This document shows, in pieces, positions 1-5,719 of a stretch of DNA of 5,719 bases; the first letter of the stretch is position 1; the number at the start of each line of letters is the position of its first letter. Position numbers and translations under genes: made by a program. The notes below the pieces were generated by a model. That model saw only the letters and a list, made by a program, of their open reading frames with translations, was not told where the DNA came from and did no database searches. This stretch comes from Flavobacteriaceae bacterium TMED81 (GTDB lineage Bacteria > Bacteroidota > Bacteroidia > Flavobacteriales > Flavobacteriaceae). The stretch covers positions 2,169-7,887 of the forward strand of contig NHEI02000037.1 in NCBI GenBank assembly GCA_002171575.2. The letters are read 5' to 3'.

Positions 1-56
1 TCAAGTGAAGCGGTTTCCCTGTTGGTAACCTGCTTTGTAATTTTCAGCTGTCTCAT
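1..56 (-). CDS. rpoD: RNA polymerase primary sigma factor RpoD, N-terminal fragment
   Basis: Only the first 18 codons are in the window; the gene runs off the left edge. The ATG at 56-54 opens MRQLKITKQVTNRETASL. I recognise this as the conserved start of flavobacterial RpoD, which normally continues into region 1.2 (DKYLQEIGKVDLIT). The product would be the housekeeping sigma-70 factor that directs core RNA polymerase to the TTTG / TAnnTTTG promoters of this phylum. The call rests on recognising a short conserved N-terminus and on context: rpsO and pnp, its usual flavobacterial neighbours, lie upstream on the same strand. The 57-bp gap to the upstream peptidase gene holds no convincing terminator and no clear promoter, so read-through from the peptidase or a promoter inside its 3' end is possible. 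Confidence 0.85.
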   Translation of the reverse strand, partial: MRQLKITKQVTNRETASL

Positions 57-113
57 ATTCTTATTTTTCAGTGGTTATACGATGAGACGAACCAAAAGGT
101 TACAAAAATTCAA

Positions 114-2246
114 TTATTTTTCGAGGTGGAGTAAAAAAGCGTATGACAAGGCAACCTCTTTATATCGTTTAAAACGACCAGAAGCACCTCCATGACCGAC
201 TTCCATATTGCAATCCATCAATAACAGATTGTTGTCCGTTTTTGTTGCTCGGAGTTTGGCAATCCACTTGGCAGGTTCCCAATATTGCACCTGACTATCC
301 CAATAGCCAGTTGTAATCAGCAGATGCGGGTAGTCTTTTGCCTCGACATTATCATAGGGAGAATAGGATTTTATATAGTCGTAGTATTCCTTATCTTTTG
401 GGTTCCCCCATTCATCAAACTCAAAGGTCGTCAGTGGAATCGTTTCGTCGAGCATGGTAGAGACCACATCGACAAAAGGAACTGCTGCAATAGCGCCATT
501 CCACAGGTCGGGTGCCATATTGATCACAGCACCGATGAGCAAGCCACCTGCACTACCTCCTTGCGCATACAAATGATCAGTGGAGGTGTAGCCCTCGTTT
601 ACCAAATGACTCCCAACGTCTATAAAGTCATAAAATGTGTTTTTCTTTTTTAACAGCTTTCCATCCTCGTACCACGAACGACCTAGATTCTGTCCCCCAC
701 GAATGTGTGCAATGGCAAACGTAAAACCACGATCTAGCAAACTCAATCGCGCCGAACTAAACCAAGGGTCAATCGTGTTGCCATAGGAGCCATAGCCATA
801 AAGAAGCAAGGGTTCGTCGCCTGATTTTTCAAAGTCTTTGTGATAGACCAGCGAAACCGGAATTTTTGTTTTCCCATCTCGACTTGGTGCCAGTATACGC
901 TCTGAACGATAGTTTTGCGAATCGAATTTTCCACCCAACACTTCATCCTGTTTTTTGAGTGTTTTCTCTTTGGTGTTTAGCTCGTAATCATAAATTGATG
1001 TTGGGGTGGTCAATGAACTGTATCCAAAACGAATTTGGGTTGCGTTGAATTCTGGGTTTGCAGAAATCCAAGCAGCATAGGTTGGATCGTTGAAAGAGAT
1101 ATAATGCTCGGCCTGATCTTCCCATTGGATGATGCGAAGGCGCGTAAGTCCGTTGTGTCGCTCATTAACAACGAGGTGATCCGTAAAAATTTCGATGTCT
1201 TCCAGCAACACGTCATTGCGATGCGCAATCAGTTCTGTCCAATTTGATTTTTGTGGACGGTCAACGGGGGCTTTCATCAAACGGAAGTTTTTGGCTTGAT
1301 CGTTTGTAATGATGTAAAAATCCTCTTTGTAATGGTCAACAAAGTACTCGAGATCTCGTTCCCGCGGGTGAATCACTTGCCAGTTGCCATCTGGGGTATT
1401 GGCATCCAAAAATCGATACTCTGTGGAAAGCGTTTGGCTTGCCCCAATCATCAAAAACTCCCGTGATTTGGTTTTTGAAATCCAACACGAAAAGGTCTCA
1501 TCGGTTTCTTCATAAACGAGTTCATCCGCACTGACGTCCGTTCCCAATCGGTGTTTGAAAATCTGATTTGCACGAAGCGTTACTGGGTCTTTTTTGACAT
1601 AAAAAACGGTTTTGTTGTCATTGGCCCAAGTGACCCCGCCAGTTGTATTTTCGATTTTATCTGAAAGGATTTCTCCCGTTTCTAAGTTCTTAAAATATAA
1701 GGTGTATTCCCTTCTGGAGACCGTATCGACGCCTAAGGCAAGTATGCGGTTATTTTCGCTTACACTTCGCCCGCCAATGGAATAATAGGCAAATCCCTCA
1801 GCCATTTTGGGGACATCGAGCATCACTTCTTCTTCGCTGTCATCGACGGCTTTTTTCCGACAATGATAGGGATAGTCTTGTCCTTGTTCGAATCGGGTAT
1901 AGTATGTGTATCCATTCACCGTAACGGGAACCGAAGAATCATCTTGCTTGATTCGACCAATGATTTCTTCATAGAGCGTTTCTTGCAGCTTTCCGGTGGG
2001 CTTCATCACCTGTTTGCGGTAGTCGTTTTCCGCATGGAGATAGTCCAGTACATCCTGCGTCTGACTGTCTGCTTGTTTGGCTTCTTTTTGCGCATCACTC
2101 AAACGCATCCAAAAATAAGGATCGACGCGTTTGTCATCGTGAATTTCTAAAGTCTTTGGGACTTGTTTGGCGATTGGTGGTTGTTGCATTTCAGTTGTGC
2201 ATTGTGTGCTTACGAGCGCAAATATAAATAGAGGGATTTTTTTCAT
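114..2246 (-). CDS. ptrB: Exported oligopeptidase B (S9A family serine peptidase)
   Basis: A 710-residue prolyl-oligopeptidase-family serine peptidase that cleaves short peptides, probably after Arg or Lys. Residues about 30-440 form the N-terminal beta-propeller region, opening with a DPYFWMRLSDAQ-type motif; about 450-710 form the alpha/beta-hydrolase domain. The catalytic triad is visible: Ser565 in GGSAGG, Asp650 in GYWDSQVQYW and His685 in VGHGGASGRF. The block PFVDVVSTMLDETIPLTT followed by EFDEWGNP is diagnostic of oligopeptidase B. Its Glu609 and Asp611 align with the acidic pair (Glu576/Glu578 in the Salmonella enzyme) linked to basic P1 preference. The N-terminus (MKKIPLFIFALVSTQC) looks like a lipoprotein or Sec signal with Cys16, although Gln at -1 is unusual. 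E. coli PtrB, about 686 residues, is cytosolic, so an exported form suits envelope peptide scavenging. The ATG at 2246 is chosen because it gives this signal. The gene lies 57 bp before rpoD and has a candidate promoter just upstream. Confidence 0.93.
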   Translation of the reverse strand: MKKIPLFIFALVSTQCTTEMQQPPIAKQVPKTLEIHDDKRVDPYFWMRLSDAQKEAKQADSQTQDVLDYLHAENDYRKQVMKPTGKLQETLYEEIIGRIKQDDSSVPVTVNGYTYYTRFEQGQDYPYHCRKKAVDDSEEEVMLDVPKMAEGFAYYSIGGRSVSENNRILALGVDTVSRREYTLYFKNLETGEILSDKIENTTGGVTWANDNKTVFYVKKDPVTLRANQIFKHRLGTDVSADELVYEETDETFSCWISKTKSREFLMIGASQTLSTEYRFLDANTPDGNWQVIHPRERDLEYFVDHYKEDFYIITNDQAKNFRLMKAPVDRPQKSNWTELIAHRNDVLLEDIEIFTDHLVVNERHNGLTRLRIIQWEDQAEHYISFNDPTYAAWISANPEFNATQIRFGYSSLTTPTSIYDYELNTKEKTLKKQDEVLGGKFDSQNYRSERILAPSRDGKTKIPVSLVYHKDFEKSGDEPLLLYGYGSYGNTIDPWFSSARLSLLDRGFTFAIAHIRGGQNLGRSWYEDGKLLKKKNTFYDFIDVGSHLVNEGYTSTDHLYAQGGSAGGLLIGAVINMAPDLWNGAIAAVPFVDVVSTMLDETIPLTTFEFDEWGNPKDKEYYDYIKSYSPYDNVEAKDYPHLLITTGYWDSQVQYWEPAKWIAKLRATKTDNNLLLMDCNMEVGHGGASGRFKRYKEVALSYAFLLHLEK

Positions 2247-2284
2247 GGCATGAATTGATATTTGTTTGAGACAATTGATTTTTT

Positions 2285-2312
2285 CAAGGTAGTAAAAAAA
2301 TCAAAGTCCAAA
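2285..2312 (-). promoter_or_regulatory. Candidate Bacteroidota-type promoter for the peptidase gene
   Basis: Reading the minus strand, TTTG (2312-2309) is followed after exactly 17 nt by TACCTTG (2291-2285). This resembles the phylum consensus of a -33 TTTG and a -7 TAnnTTTG, with one T missing from the -7 box. Transcription would start near 2278, giving a leader of roughly 30 nt before the ATG at 2246. The spacer contains a T-run. The match is imperfect and the region is AT-rich, so this is tentative. Confidence 0.3.
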
Positions 2313-2353
2313 TGTTTTTAAGCGTTGTTGAGCATAGTTTTAGTTGTAGAGTT

Positions 2354-2770
2354 TTAATATACTTTCAATTTTGCTTTTCCTGTAACGAAAAGAGGATATT
2401 CAATTTCAATATTGACAATGTTATTCTCTACCCCAATTTCGGTTTCAGTTTCAAGTCTATTCTTTCCGAAATAATAATAGTAGGTAACGATTCTGTATTT
2501 TCCGTTTTCGAGTTTAATATCATTCACAGAAAACCATTTACAGTCTTTTTTCGCAACAACTTCACCATTTATCAATGAATTTTCAGAGTGTTTGTAAATT
2601 TCAATCGTTGTATTATTACTACCGAAAGGTCTAGGCTCTTCATTTATGGTTATTTGCACTCCTCTTTCTATTTCAGAACTACGATTATCTATTATTCGTA
2701 GTTTTTCTGGAGATATTACGATGCAAGAATTACAAAGTAAAAACAGTAGTAATAGAATTGTTTTTTTCAA
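2354..2770 (-). CDS. Hypothetical small lipoprotein, TTG start
   Basis: A 138-residue protein of a family I do not recognise. The N-terminus is a clear export signal: two Lys, then a Leu-rich core (TILLLLFLL), then CNSC. Cys16, with Ser at -1, is the likely lipidated residue, which would place the protein on the periplasmic side of a membrane or on the cell surface. The remainder (about 22-138) has no membrane segment. It alternates hydrophobic and polar residues in a way that suggests a small beta-sandwich domain, with short strands such as GVQITI, KYRIVTYYYY and IVNIEIEY. The start must be TTG at 2770-2768: no in-frame ATG precedes the signal and a TAA lies four codons upstream. The gene is visibly more AT-rich than pnp or the peptidase gene. 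It lies on the far side of a structured inverted repeat from the 91-aa gene. That, plus its composition, hints at acquisition, but its role is unknown. Confidence 0.65.
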   Translation of the reverse strand: MKKTILLLLFLLCNSCIVISPEKLRIIDNRSSEIERGVQITINEEPRPFGSNNTTIEIYKHSENSLINGEVVAKKDCKWFSVNDIKLENGKYRIVTYYYYFGKNRLETETEIGVENNIVNIEIEYPLFVTGKAKLKVY

Positions 2771-2788
2771 TGTTCTGGTTTAATTGCC

Positions 2789-2830
2789 CACAACGGTCTC
2801 GGCTATGCATAGTGTCCCGAGTACATTGCG
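2789..2830 (-). repeat. attC-like structured inverted repeat between the small genes
   Basis: On the minus strand CGCAATG (2830-2824) pairs with CGTTGTG (2795-2789) over 7 positions, two of them G-T wobbles. A 2x2 internal loop (TA/AC) follows, then CTCGG (2821-2817) pairs perfectly with CCGAG (2802-2798). The 14-nt apical loop holds a self-complementary decamer, CTATGCATAG. Two paired boxes separated by an unpaired spacer, with a GTTG core at the 3' side, is the architecture of integron attC sites (R''/L'' and L'/R'). The GTTGTGG core departs from the classical GTTRRRY. It begins 18 nt after the stop of the 91-aa gene and ends just before the lipoprotein gene, as a cassette site would. There is no U-tract, so it is not an intrinsic terminator. 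It could instead be a REP-like or mRNA-stabilising element. Confidence 0.5.
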
Positions 2831-2848
2831 TATAGGTGTTATTCTTAT

Positions 2849-3124
2849 TCAATCATCTACTTCATCAGTAGTTTTGTCTTGTTTCGCTCCAAAATAATAC
2901 CCAATCAACACGAAAACGATGTTCGAGATAGTTTCTAATAGACTTGAGATATCATTATCATTAAGTAGTTTATGAATTACGACATAGCATAAAGTAGCTA
3001 CTAACATAATTGCAATGATACCTGCTGAATTGTTTTTCTTTTCGAAAAAATTCCCAAATAAAATTTTTATCAAGCTTCTACCAAAGATTCTGGCATACCA
3101 ACTTTTTTTCTCGTTTTCTATCAT
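2849..3124 (-). CDS. Hypothetical two-helix membrane protein
   Basis: A 91-residue protein I cannot assign to a named family. Residues 1-31 are charged and aromatic (KKSWYARIFGRSLIKILFGNFFEKK) and look amphipathic and cytosolic. A first membrane helix spans about 33-51 (from SAGIIAIM) and a second about 61-80, ending in VLIGYYFGAKQ. A short acidic tail (TTDEVDD) follows. The helix-turn-helix hairpin with both ends on the same side recalls small holin-like or phage-type accessory proteins with a YFG-type end, but that is only a resemblance. The ATG at 3124 is the natural start, with no ribosome binding site visible. The gene is AT-rich. Upstream, a copy of the TTAAAnCAGAACA motif lies 19 nt before the ATG; downstream is the attC-like inverted repeat, so the gene is bounded like a cassette. 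The final TGA is at 2851-2849. Confidence 0.6.
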   Translation of the reverse strand: MIENEKKSWYARIFGRSLIKILFGNFFEKKNNSAGIIAIMLVATLCYVVIHKLLNDNDISSLLETISNIVFVLIGYYFGAKQDKTTDEVDD

Positions 3125-3142
3125 TTCGACTTAATTTACTAT

Positions 3143-3161
3143 TGTTCTGCTTTAAGCAACG
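3143..3161 (-). repeat. Second copy of the CGTTG...TTAAAnCAGAACA motif
   Basis: On the minus strand CGTTG (3161-3157) leads into TTAAAGCAGAACA (3155-3143), just before the 91-aa gene. At the lipoprotein gene, CGTTG (2795-2791) leads into TTAAACCAGAACA (2783-2771). The 13-nt block matches at 12 of 13 positions and the order relative to CGTTG is kept, but the spacing differs (1 nt against 7 nt). Unlike the 2789-2830 site, I find no upstream partner able to form the same hairpin here, so this may be half of a degenerate site. Confidence 0.4.
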
Positions 3162-3271
3162 TATTTCTCTGGAGAGTCATCTGTAATATCAATACCAATA
3201 ACTCGATACCTCTTTAGTTCGTTAATTATATCACTTCGAAATGCGTAGGGTAGATGTTGTAGGTTCTTCAT
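3152..3271 (-). CDS. Possible 39-aa small ORF downstream of the pnp terminator
   Basis: ATG at 3271 to TAA at 3152 encodes 39 residues, MKNLQHLPYAFRSDII... to ...SPEKYVA. The product is soluble and mixed charge, with a possible helix (about 13-22) followed by a hydrophobic strand (VIGIDI). I recognise no family. In its favour: it starts cleanly 45 nt beyond the terminator arm and has ordinary amino-acid content. Against it: it is short, and the frame is open further upstream through the terminator and the pnp 3' end, so the open frame could be accidental. Its stop overlaps the CGTTG...CTTAAAG motif. It may be a real microprotein, the C-terminal remnant of a lost gene, or noise. Confidence 0.27.
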   Translation of the reverse strand: MKNLQHLPYAFRSDIINELKRYRVIGIDITDDSPEKYVA

Positions 3272-3315
3272 GATTGTAGAACAGATTTGGGGTTTAAAAT
3301 CTAAGCTAAAGATAT

Positions 3316-3341
3316 AAAAAAACCCCCAAAAAGGGGGTTTT
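3316..3341 (-). terminator. Rho-independent terminator of pnp
   Basis: In the minus-strand transcript, AAAACCCCC (3341-3333), a UUUUU loop and GGGGGUUUU (3327-3319) form a perfect 9-bp stem. The run of U continues to seven (3322-3316). It begins 6 nt after the pnp TAA, so it ends the rpsO-pnp transcript and separates it from the accessory genes. In the opposite direction the stem is followed by only four U, so it is mainly a minus-strand terminator. Confidence 0.93.
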
Positions 3342-3347
3342 GTAAAA

Positions 3348-5549
3348 TTATCTTCTGTTGCGATTGTCTCGACCGCCTTTTCGATCTCGACCGCCGCCGC
3401 CACCTTTTCTTGGTGGGCGCTCCACATAGCCCTCGGGCTTTTCAAGCAAGGCTTTTAAGGACACTTTATCCTTTCTGGTACGTGGGTCAAAGCCTAAGTA
3501 TTTGACCTCAAACTCATCGCCAACATTCACCACGTCGGTAACAGCGTTTGTACGTGCCCAAGCCATTTCACTAATGTGTAAAAGGACTTCATTGCCGGGT
3601 GCTTCGAGGTATTCAACCACAGCACCAAATTCTAAAATTTTAATCGCCTTAACCTTATAAACCTCATCTTTTTCGGGTTTAAAAGTAAGCGCATCAATTT
3701 TAGCGAGTACTTGATCAATTCCATCCTGATCGGTACCAAGGATTTCAACAATTCCCTCTTGCGTATCAGGGTCTTCATTGATCACGATCGTCGTGCCTGT
3801 TTCACGTTGCAGATTTTGAATCTCCTTACCACCCGGACCAATAAACGGACCGATAAACTCATTTGGAATTCTGCTGTTGATCATTTTCGGTGCGTGTGGC
3901 TTAATCGATTCCGCAGGCACTTCAATGGTTTCTGTTAACTTCTCCAGAATATGCAGTCGGCCGTTACGCGCTTGCTCCAATGCTTGGATCAAAATTTCGT
4001 ACGATAATCCTTTGATTTTAATATCCATTTGACAAGCCGTAATCCCTATGTCTGTCCCCGTGACTTTAAAGTCCATATCCCCAAGGTGATCTTCATCACC
4101 AAGAATATCAGAAAGGACAGCAAAACGATCACCATCGGAGATCAATCCCATTGCGATTCCTGAAACTGGGGTTTTGATCTGAACACCAGCGTCCATCAGT
4201 GCCATGGTACCAGCACAAACCGTTGCCATAGATGATGAACCATTTGATTCCAAAACTTCAGAGACCACACGAACCGTGTATGGCGACTCTTCTGGCATGA
4301 CCATTTTGAGTGCACGTTGCGCAAGGTTACCATGCCCAACTTCACGTCGTGAAGTACCGCGTAGTGGTCGTGCTTCACCCGTACAAAATGGGGGGAAGTT
4401 GTAGTGTAAATAAAAGGTTTCTTCTCCTTGATTCGATGGAGAATCAATAATATTTGCCTCTCTGGAAGTTCCGAGCGTTACCGTTGCCAATGCTTGGGTT
4501 TCTCCTCGGGTAAAGACGGAAGAACCATGCGTAGAAGGTAGATAATCTACCTCACACCAAATCGGACGAATGTCTGTAGTCTGACGACCATCTAGACGAA
4601 TGCCTTCGGCTAAAACGAGTTCACGTATGGCTTCCTTTTGTGCTTTTCCAAAGTATTTGGAAATCAATTTCCCATGCTCTTCTTGCTCTTCTTCTGAAAA
4701 TTCAGCAACTAACGTTTCTTTGAGTTCAGAGAATTTTTCAACGCGTTCTTGCTTGGAAAGACCTTGCTTTGCGATGTCATAACAACTTTGATAGACAAAG
4801 TCATGGATTTTCTTCTCTAACTCTTCATTATGGTTTTCTGCTTCGTAGGTACGCGTTTCTTTTTTACCTACGGCTTCTACCAATCGAACTTGTGCTTCGA
4901 TTTGTTTTTTGATGGCTTCATGTCCAAAGCGAATGGCATCAGCCATACATTGTTCTGAAACCTCTGCAAATTCTCCTTCAACCATGGCGACAGAGTCTGC
5001 ACTCGCGCCCACCATAATATCAATGTCTGACTCTTGCAATTGCTCTCTGCTCGGATTGACAATAAAGTCTCCATCAATTCGAGCCACACGCACTTCCGAA
5101 ATCGGATATTCAAATGGAATGTCAGATAACTGAATCACTGTCGATGCAGCCAATCCAGCTAAGGCGTCGGGCATTACATTTTCATCATGCGACATCAGTT
5201 GTAGCATGACTTGTGTTTCTGCGTGATAGTCTTTTGGGAAAAGCGGTCGCAAAACGCGATCTACGAGTCTCATGGTTAGAATTTCTTCGTTGCTCGGACG
5301 CGCTTCGCGCTTAAAAAAGCCACCTGGGAAACGCCCAGCAGCAGCAAATTTTTCTCTGTAATCTACAGTAAGCGGTAGGAAATCAACATCGGAAGCTTGT
5401 CTTGCCGATACGACAGTGGCCAAAATCATGGCATCGCCCATTCGAATAACAGCAGAACCGTCTGCTTGTTTGGCCAACTTACCCGTTTCAATGGTAATGG
5501 TACGGCCATCTCCTAAGTCAATGGACTCGGTATATACTTTTGGTATCAT
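3348..5549 (-). CDS. pnp: Polyribonucleotide nucleotidyltransferase (PNPase)
   Basis: A full-length 733-residue PNPase: a trimeric cytosolic 3'-5' exoribonuclease that degrades RNA with phosphate to nucleoside diphosphates. The first RNase PH domain covers about 13-145, with FFKREARPSNEEIL (78-91) and RPLFP. An alpha-helical linker covers about 240-310. The second RNase PH domain (about 319-545) has LDGR...DIRPI, GSSVFTRGETQALATVTLG and the active-site block SNGSSSMATVCAG with Ser439 and Ser440. Asp487 and Asp493 in GDEDHLGDMDFK correspond to the E. coli metal/catalytic aspartates 486 and 492. A KH domain (about 555-620) carries IGPGGKEI, and an S1 domain covers about 628-700. The C-terminus (709-733) is a basic Gly/Arg-rich tail with five consecutive Gly, a plausible extra RNA-binding segment. 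The ATG at 5549 gives the expected MIPKV start. The gene follows rpsO by 76 bp, the widely conserved rpsO-pnp arrangement, and ends at a strong terminator. Confidence 0.98.
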   Translation of the reverse strand: MIPKVYTESIDLGDGRTITIETGKLAKQADGSAVIRMGDAMILATVVSARQASDVDFLPLTVDYREKFAAAGRFPGGFFKREARPSNEEILTMRLVDRVLRPLFPKDYHAETQVMLQLMSHDENVMPDALAGLAASTVIQLSDIPFEYPISEVRVARIDGDFIVNPSREQLQESDIDIMVGASADSVAMVEGEFAEVSEQCMADAIRFGHEAIKKQIEAQVRLVEAVGKKETRTYEAENHNEELEKKIHDFVYQSCYDIAKQGLSKQERVEKFSELKETLVAEFSEEEQEEHGKLISKYFGKAQKEAIRELVLAEGIRLDGRQTTDIRPIWCEVDYLPSTHGSSVFTRGETQALATVTLGTSREANIIDSPSNQGEETFYLHYNFPPFCTGEARPLRGTSRREVGHGNLAQRALKMVMPEESPYTVRVVSEVLESNGSSSMATVCAGTMALMDAGVQIKTPVSGIAMGLISDGDRFAVLSDILGDEDHLGDMDFKVTGTDIGITACQMDIKIKGLSYEILIQALEQARNGRLHILEKLTETIEVPAESIKPHAPKMINSRIPNEFIGPFIGPGGKEIQNLQRETGTTIVINEDPDTQEGIVEILGTDQDGIDQVLAKIDALTFKPEKDEVYKVKAIKILEFGAVVEYLEAPGNEVLLHISEMAWARTNAVTDVVNVGDEFEVKYLGFDPRTRKDKVSLKALLEKPEGYVERPPRKGGGGGRDRKGGRDNRNRR

Positions 5550-5568
5550 ATGTTTTCATTTTAAATGT

Positions 5569-5590
5569 GAACGTTTGTTGTGTTGCGTTC
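5569..5590 (-). promoter_or_regulatory. Weak hairpin in the rpsO-pnp leader
   Basis: GAACG (5590-5586) and CGTTC (5573-5569) form a 5-bp stem around a 12-nt A/C-rich loop, CAACACAACAAA, upstream of the pnp ATG. There is no U-tract, so it is not a terminator. In E. coli the pnp leader hairpin is the site of RNase III cleavage and PNPase autoregulation. This one is far shorter, so a regulatory role is only a possibility. Confidence 0.2.
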
Positions 5591-5625
5591 GTAGTCACCA
5601 ATGAAAAACCATGATGCTTTTTATG

Positions 5626-5719
5626 CTATTTTCGGATGTTGAGTTCTTTGATTAACTCTCTGTATTTATTGATATCCTTTTTCTTCAAATAATCGAGAAG
5701 ACTTCTTCGTTTACCAACG
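5626..5719 (-). CDS. rpsO: 30S ribosomal protein S15, C-terminal fragment
   Basis: The last 30 codons and TAG stop of S15; the rest lies beyond the right edge. The end reads VGKRRSLLDYLKKKD..., then INKYRELIKELNIRK. This matches the conserved S15 C-terminus (E. coli RRKLLDYLKRKD...YTQLIERLGLRR). S15 binds 16S rRNA in the 30S platform and is an early assembly protein. The gene is followed by pnp on the same strand after 76 bp with no terminator between them, which fits co-transcription. Confidence 0.96.
   Translation of the reverse strand, partial: VGKRRSLLDYLKKKDINKYRELIKELNIRK

Noticed and set aside
105..125. AAAAAT / ATTTTT inverted repeat at the peptidase stop codon as a terminator
   Set aside because: The stem is A/T only and overlaps the stop region; too weak to call.
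1..194. Plus-strand open frame from the left edge with a hydrophobic stretch followed by basic residues, resembling a membrane protein tail
   Set aside because: It runs antisense through the rpoD start and about 80 bp of the peptidase 3' end, both of which are well supported; it has no visible start in the window.
2312..2578. Plus-strand 88-codon frame antisense to the lipoprotein gene
   Set aside because: It lies opposite a frame with a convincing signal peptide; its Phe/Ile-rich composition is what the antisense of an AT-rich gene gives.
2789..2830. Reading the inverted repeat as an intrinsic terminator for the 91-aa gene
   Set aside because: No U-tract follows on either strand and the stem is interrupted by an internal loop.
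3152..3445. 97-codon minus-strand frame extending the 39-aa ORF upstream
   Set aside because: Its first half overlaps the pnp 3' end in another frame and runs through the terminator hairpin; only the part after the terminator could be separate.
5518..5559. Out-of-frame ATG 10 nt upstream of the pnp ATG, a 13-codon overlapping frame
   Set aside because: The in-frame ATG at 5549 gives the conserved MIPKV start; the upstream frame is short and probably arises from the A-rich leader, although translational interference cannot be excluded.

Overview
The window reads as a piece of a Bacteroidota chromosome, most likely class Flavobacteriia. The evidence is the protein ends themselves. The left edge holds the first 18 residues of a flavobacterial-type RpoD (MRQLKITKQVTNRETASL). 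The right edge holds the last 30 residues of ribosomal protein S15. Between them is a complete polynucleotide phosphorylase with a flavobacterial-style N-terminus (MIPKV...IDLGDGR). All genes lie on the minus strand, so transcription runs from high to low coordinates. Start codons lack Shine-Dalgarno sequences, as is usual in this phylum.

Layout in the direction of transcription: rpsO 3' end (5719-5626), a 76-bp gap with a small hairpin, pnp (5549-3348), and a textbook rho-independent terminator 6 nt after the pnp stop. An AT-rich accessory stretch (about 3320-2250) follows. It holds a possible 39-codon ORF, a 91-aa two-helix membrane protein, a 42-nt structured inverted repeat, and a 138-aa predicted lipoprotein starting at TTG. 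Next come a candidate Bacteroidota-type promoter, a 710-aa S9A oligopeptidase B with an N-terminal export signal (2246-114), and the start of rpoD (56 onward).

The housekeeping frame is rpsO-pnp-rpoD (ribosome, RNA decay, primary sigma factor), an order I know from flavobacteria. Here the exported peptidase and the small AT-rich genes sit between pnp and rpoD. The most interesting point is the small-gene segment. The spacer between the two little genes folds as two paired boxes separated by an internal loop, much like an integron attC site or a related mobile-cassette repeat. A motif running from CGTTG to TTAAA(C/G)CAGAACA lies just upstream of both small genes. This suggests that one or both arrived as a cassette-like unit downstream of the pnp terminator. 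No integrase, transposase, CRISPR array, tRNA or rRNA is visible.
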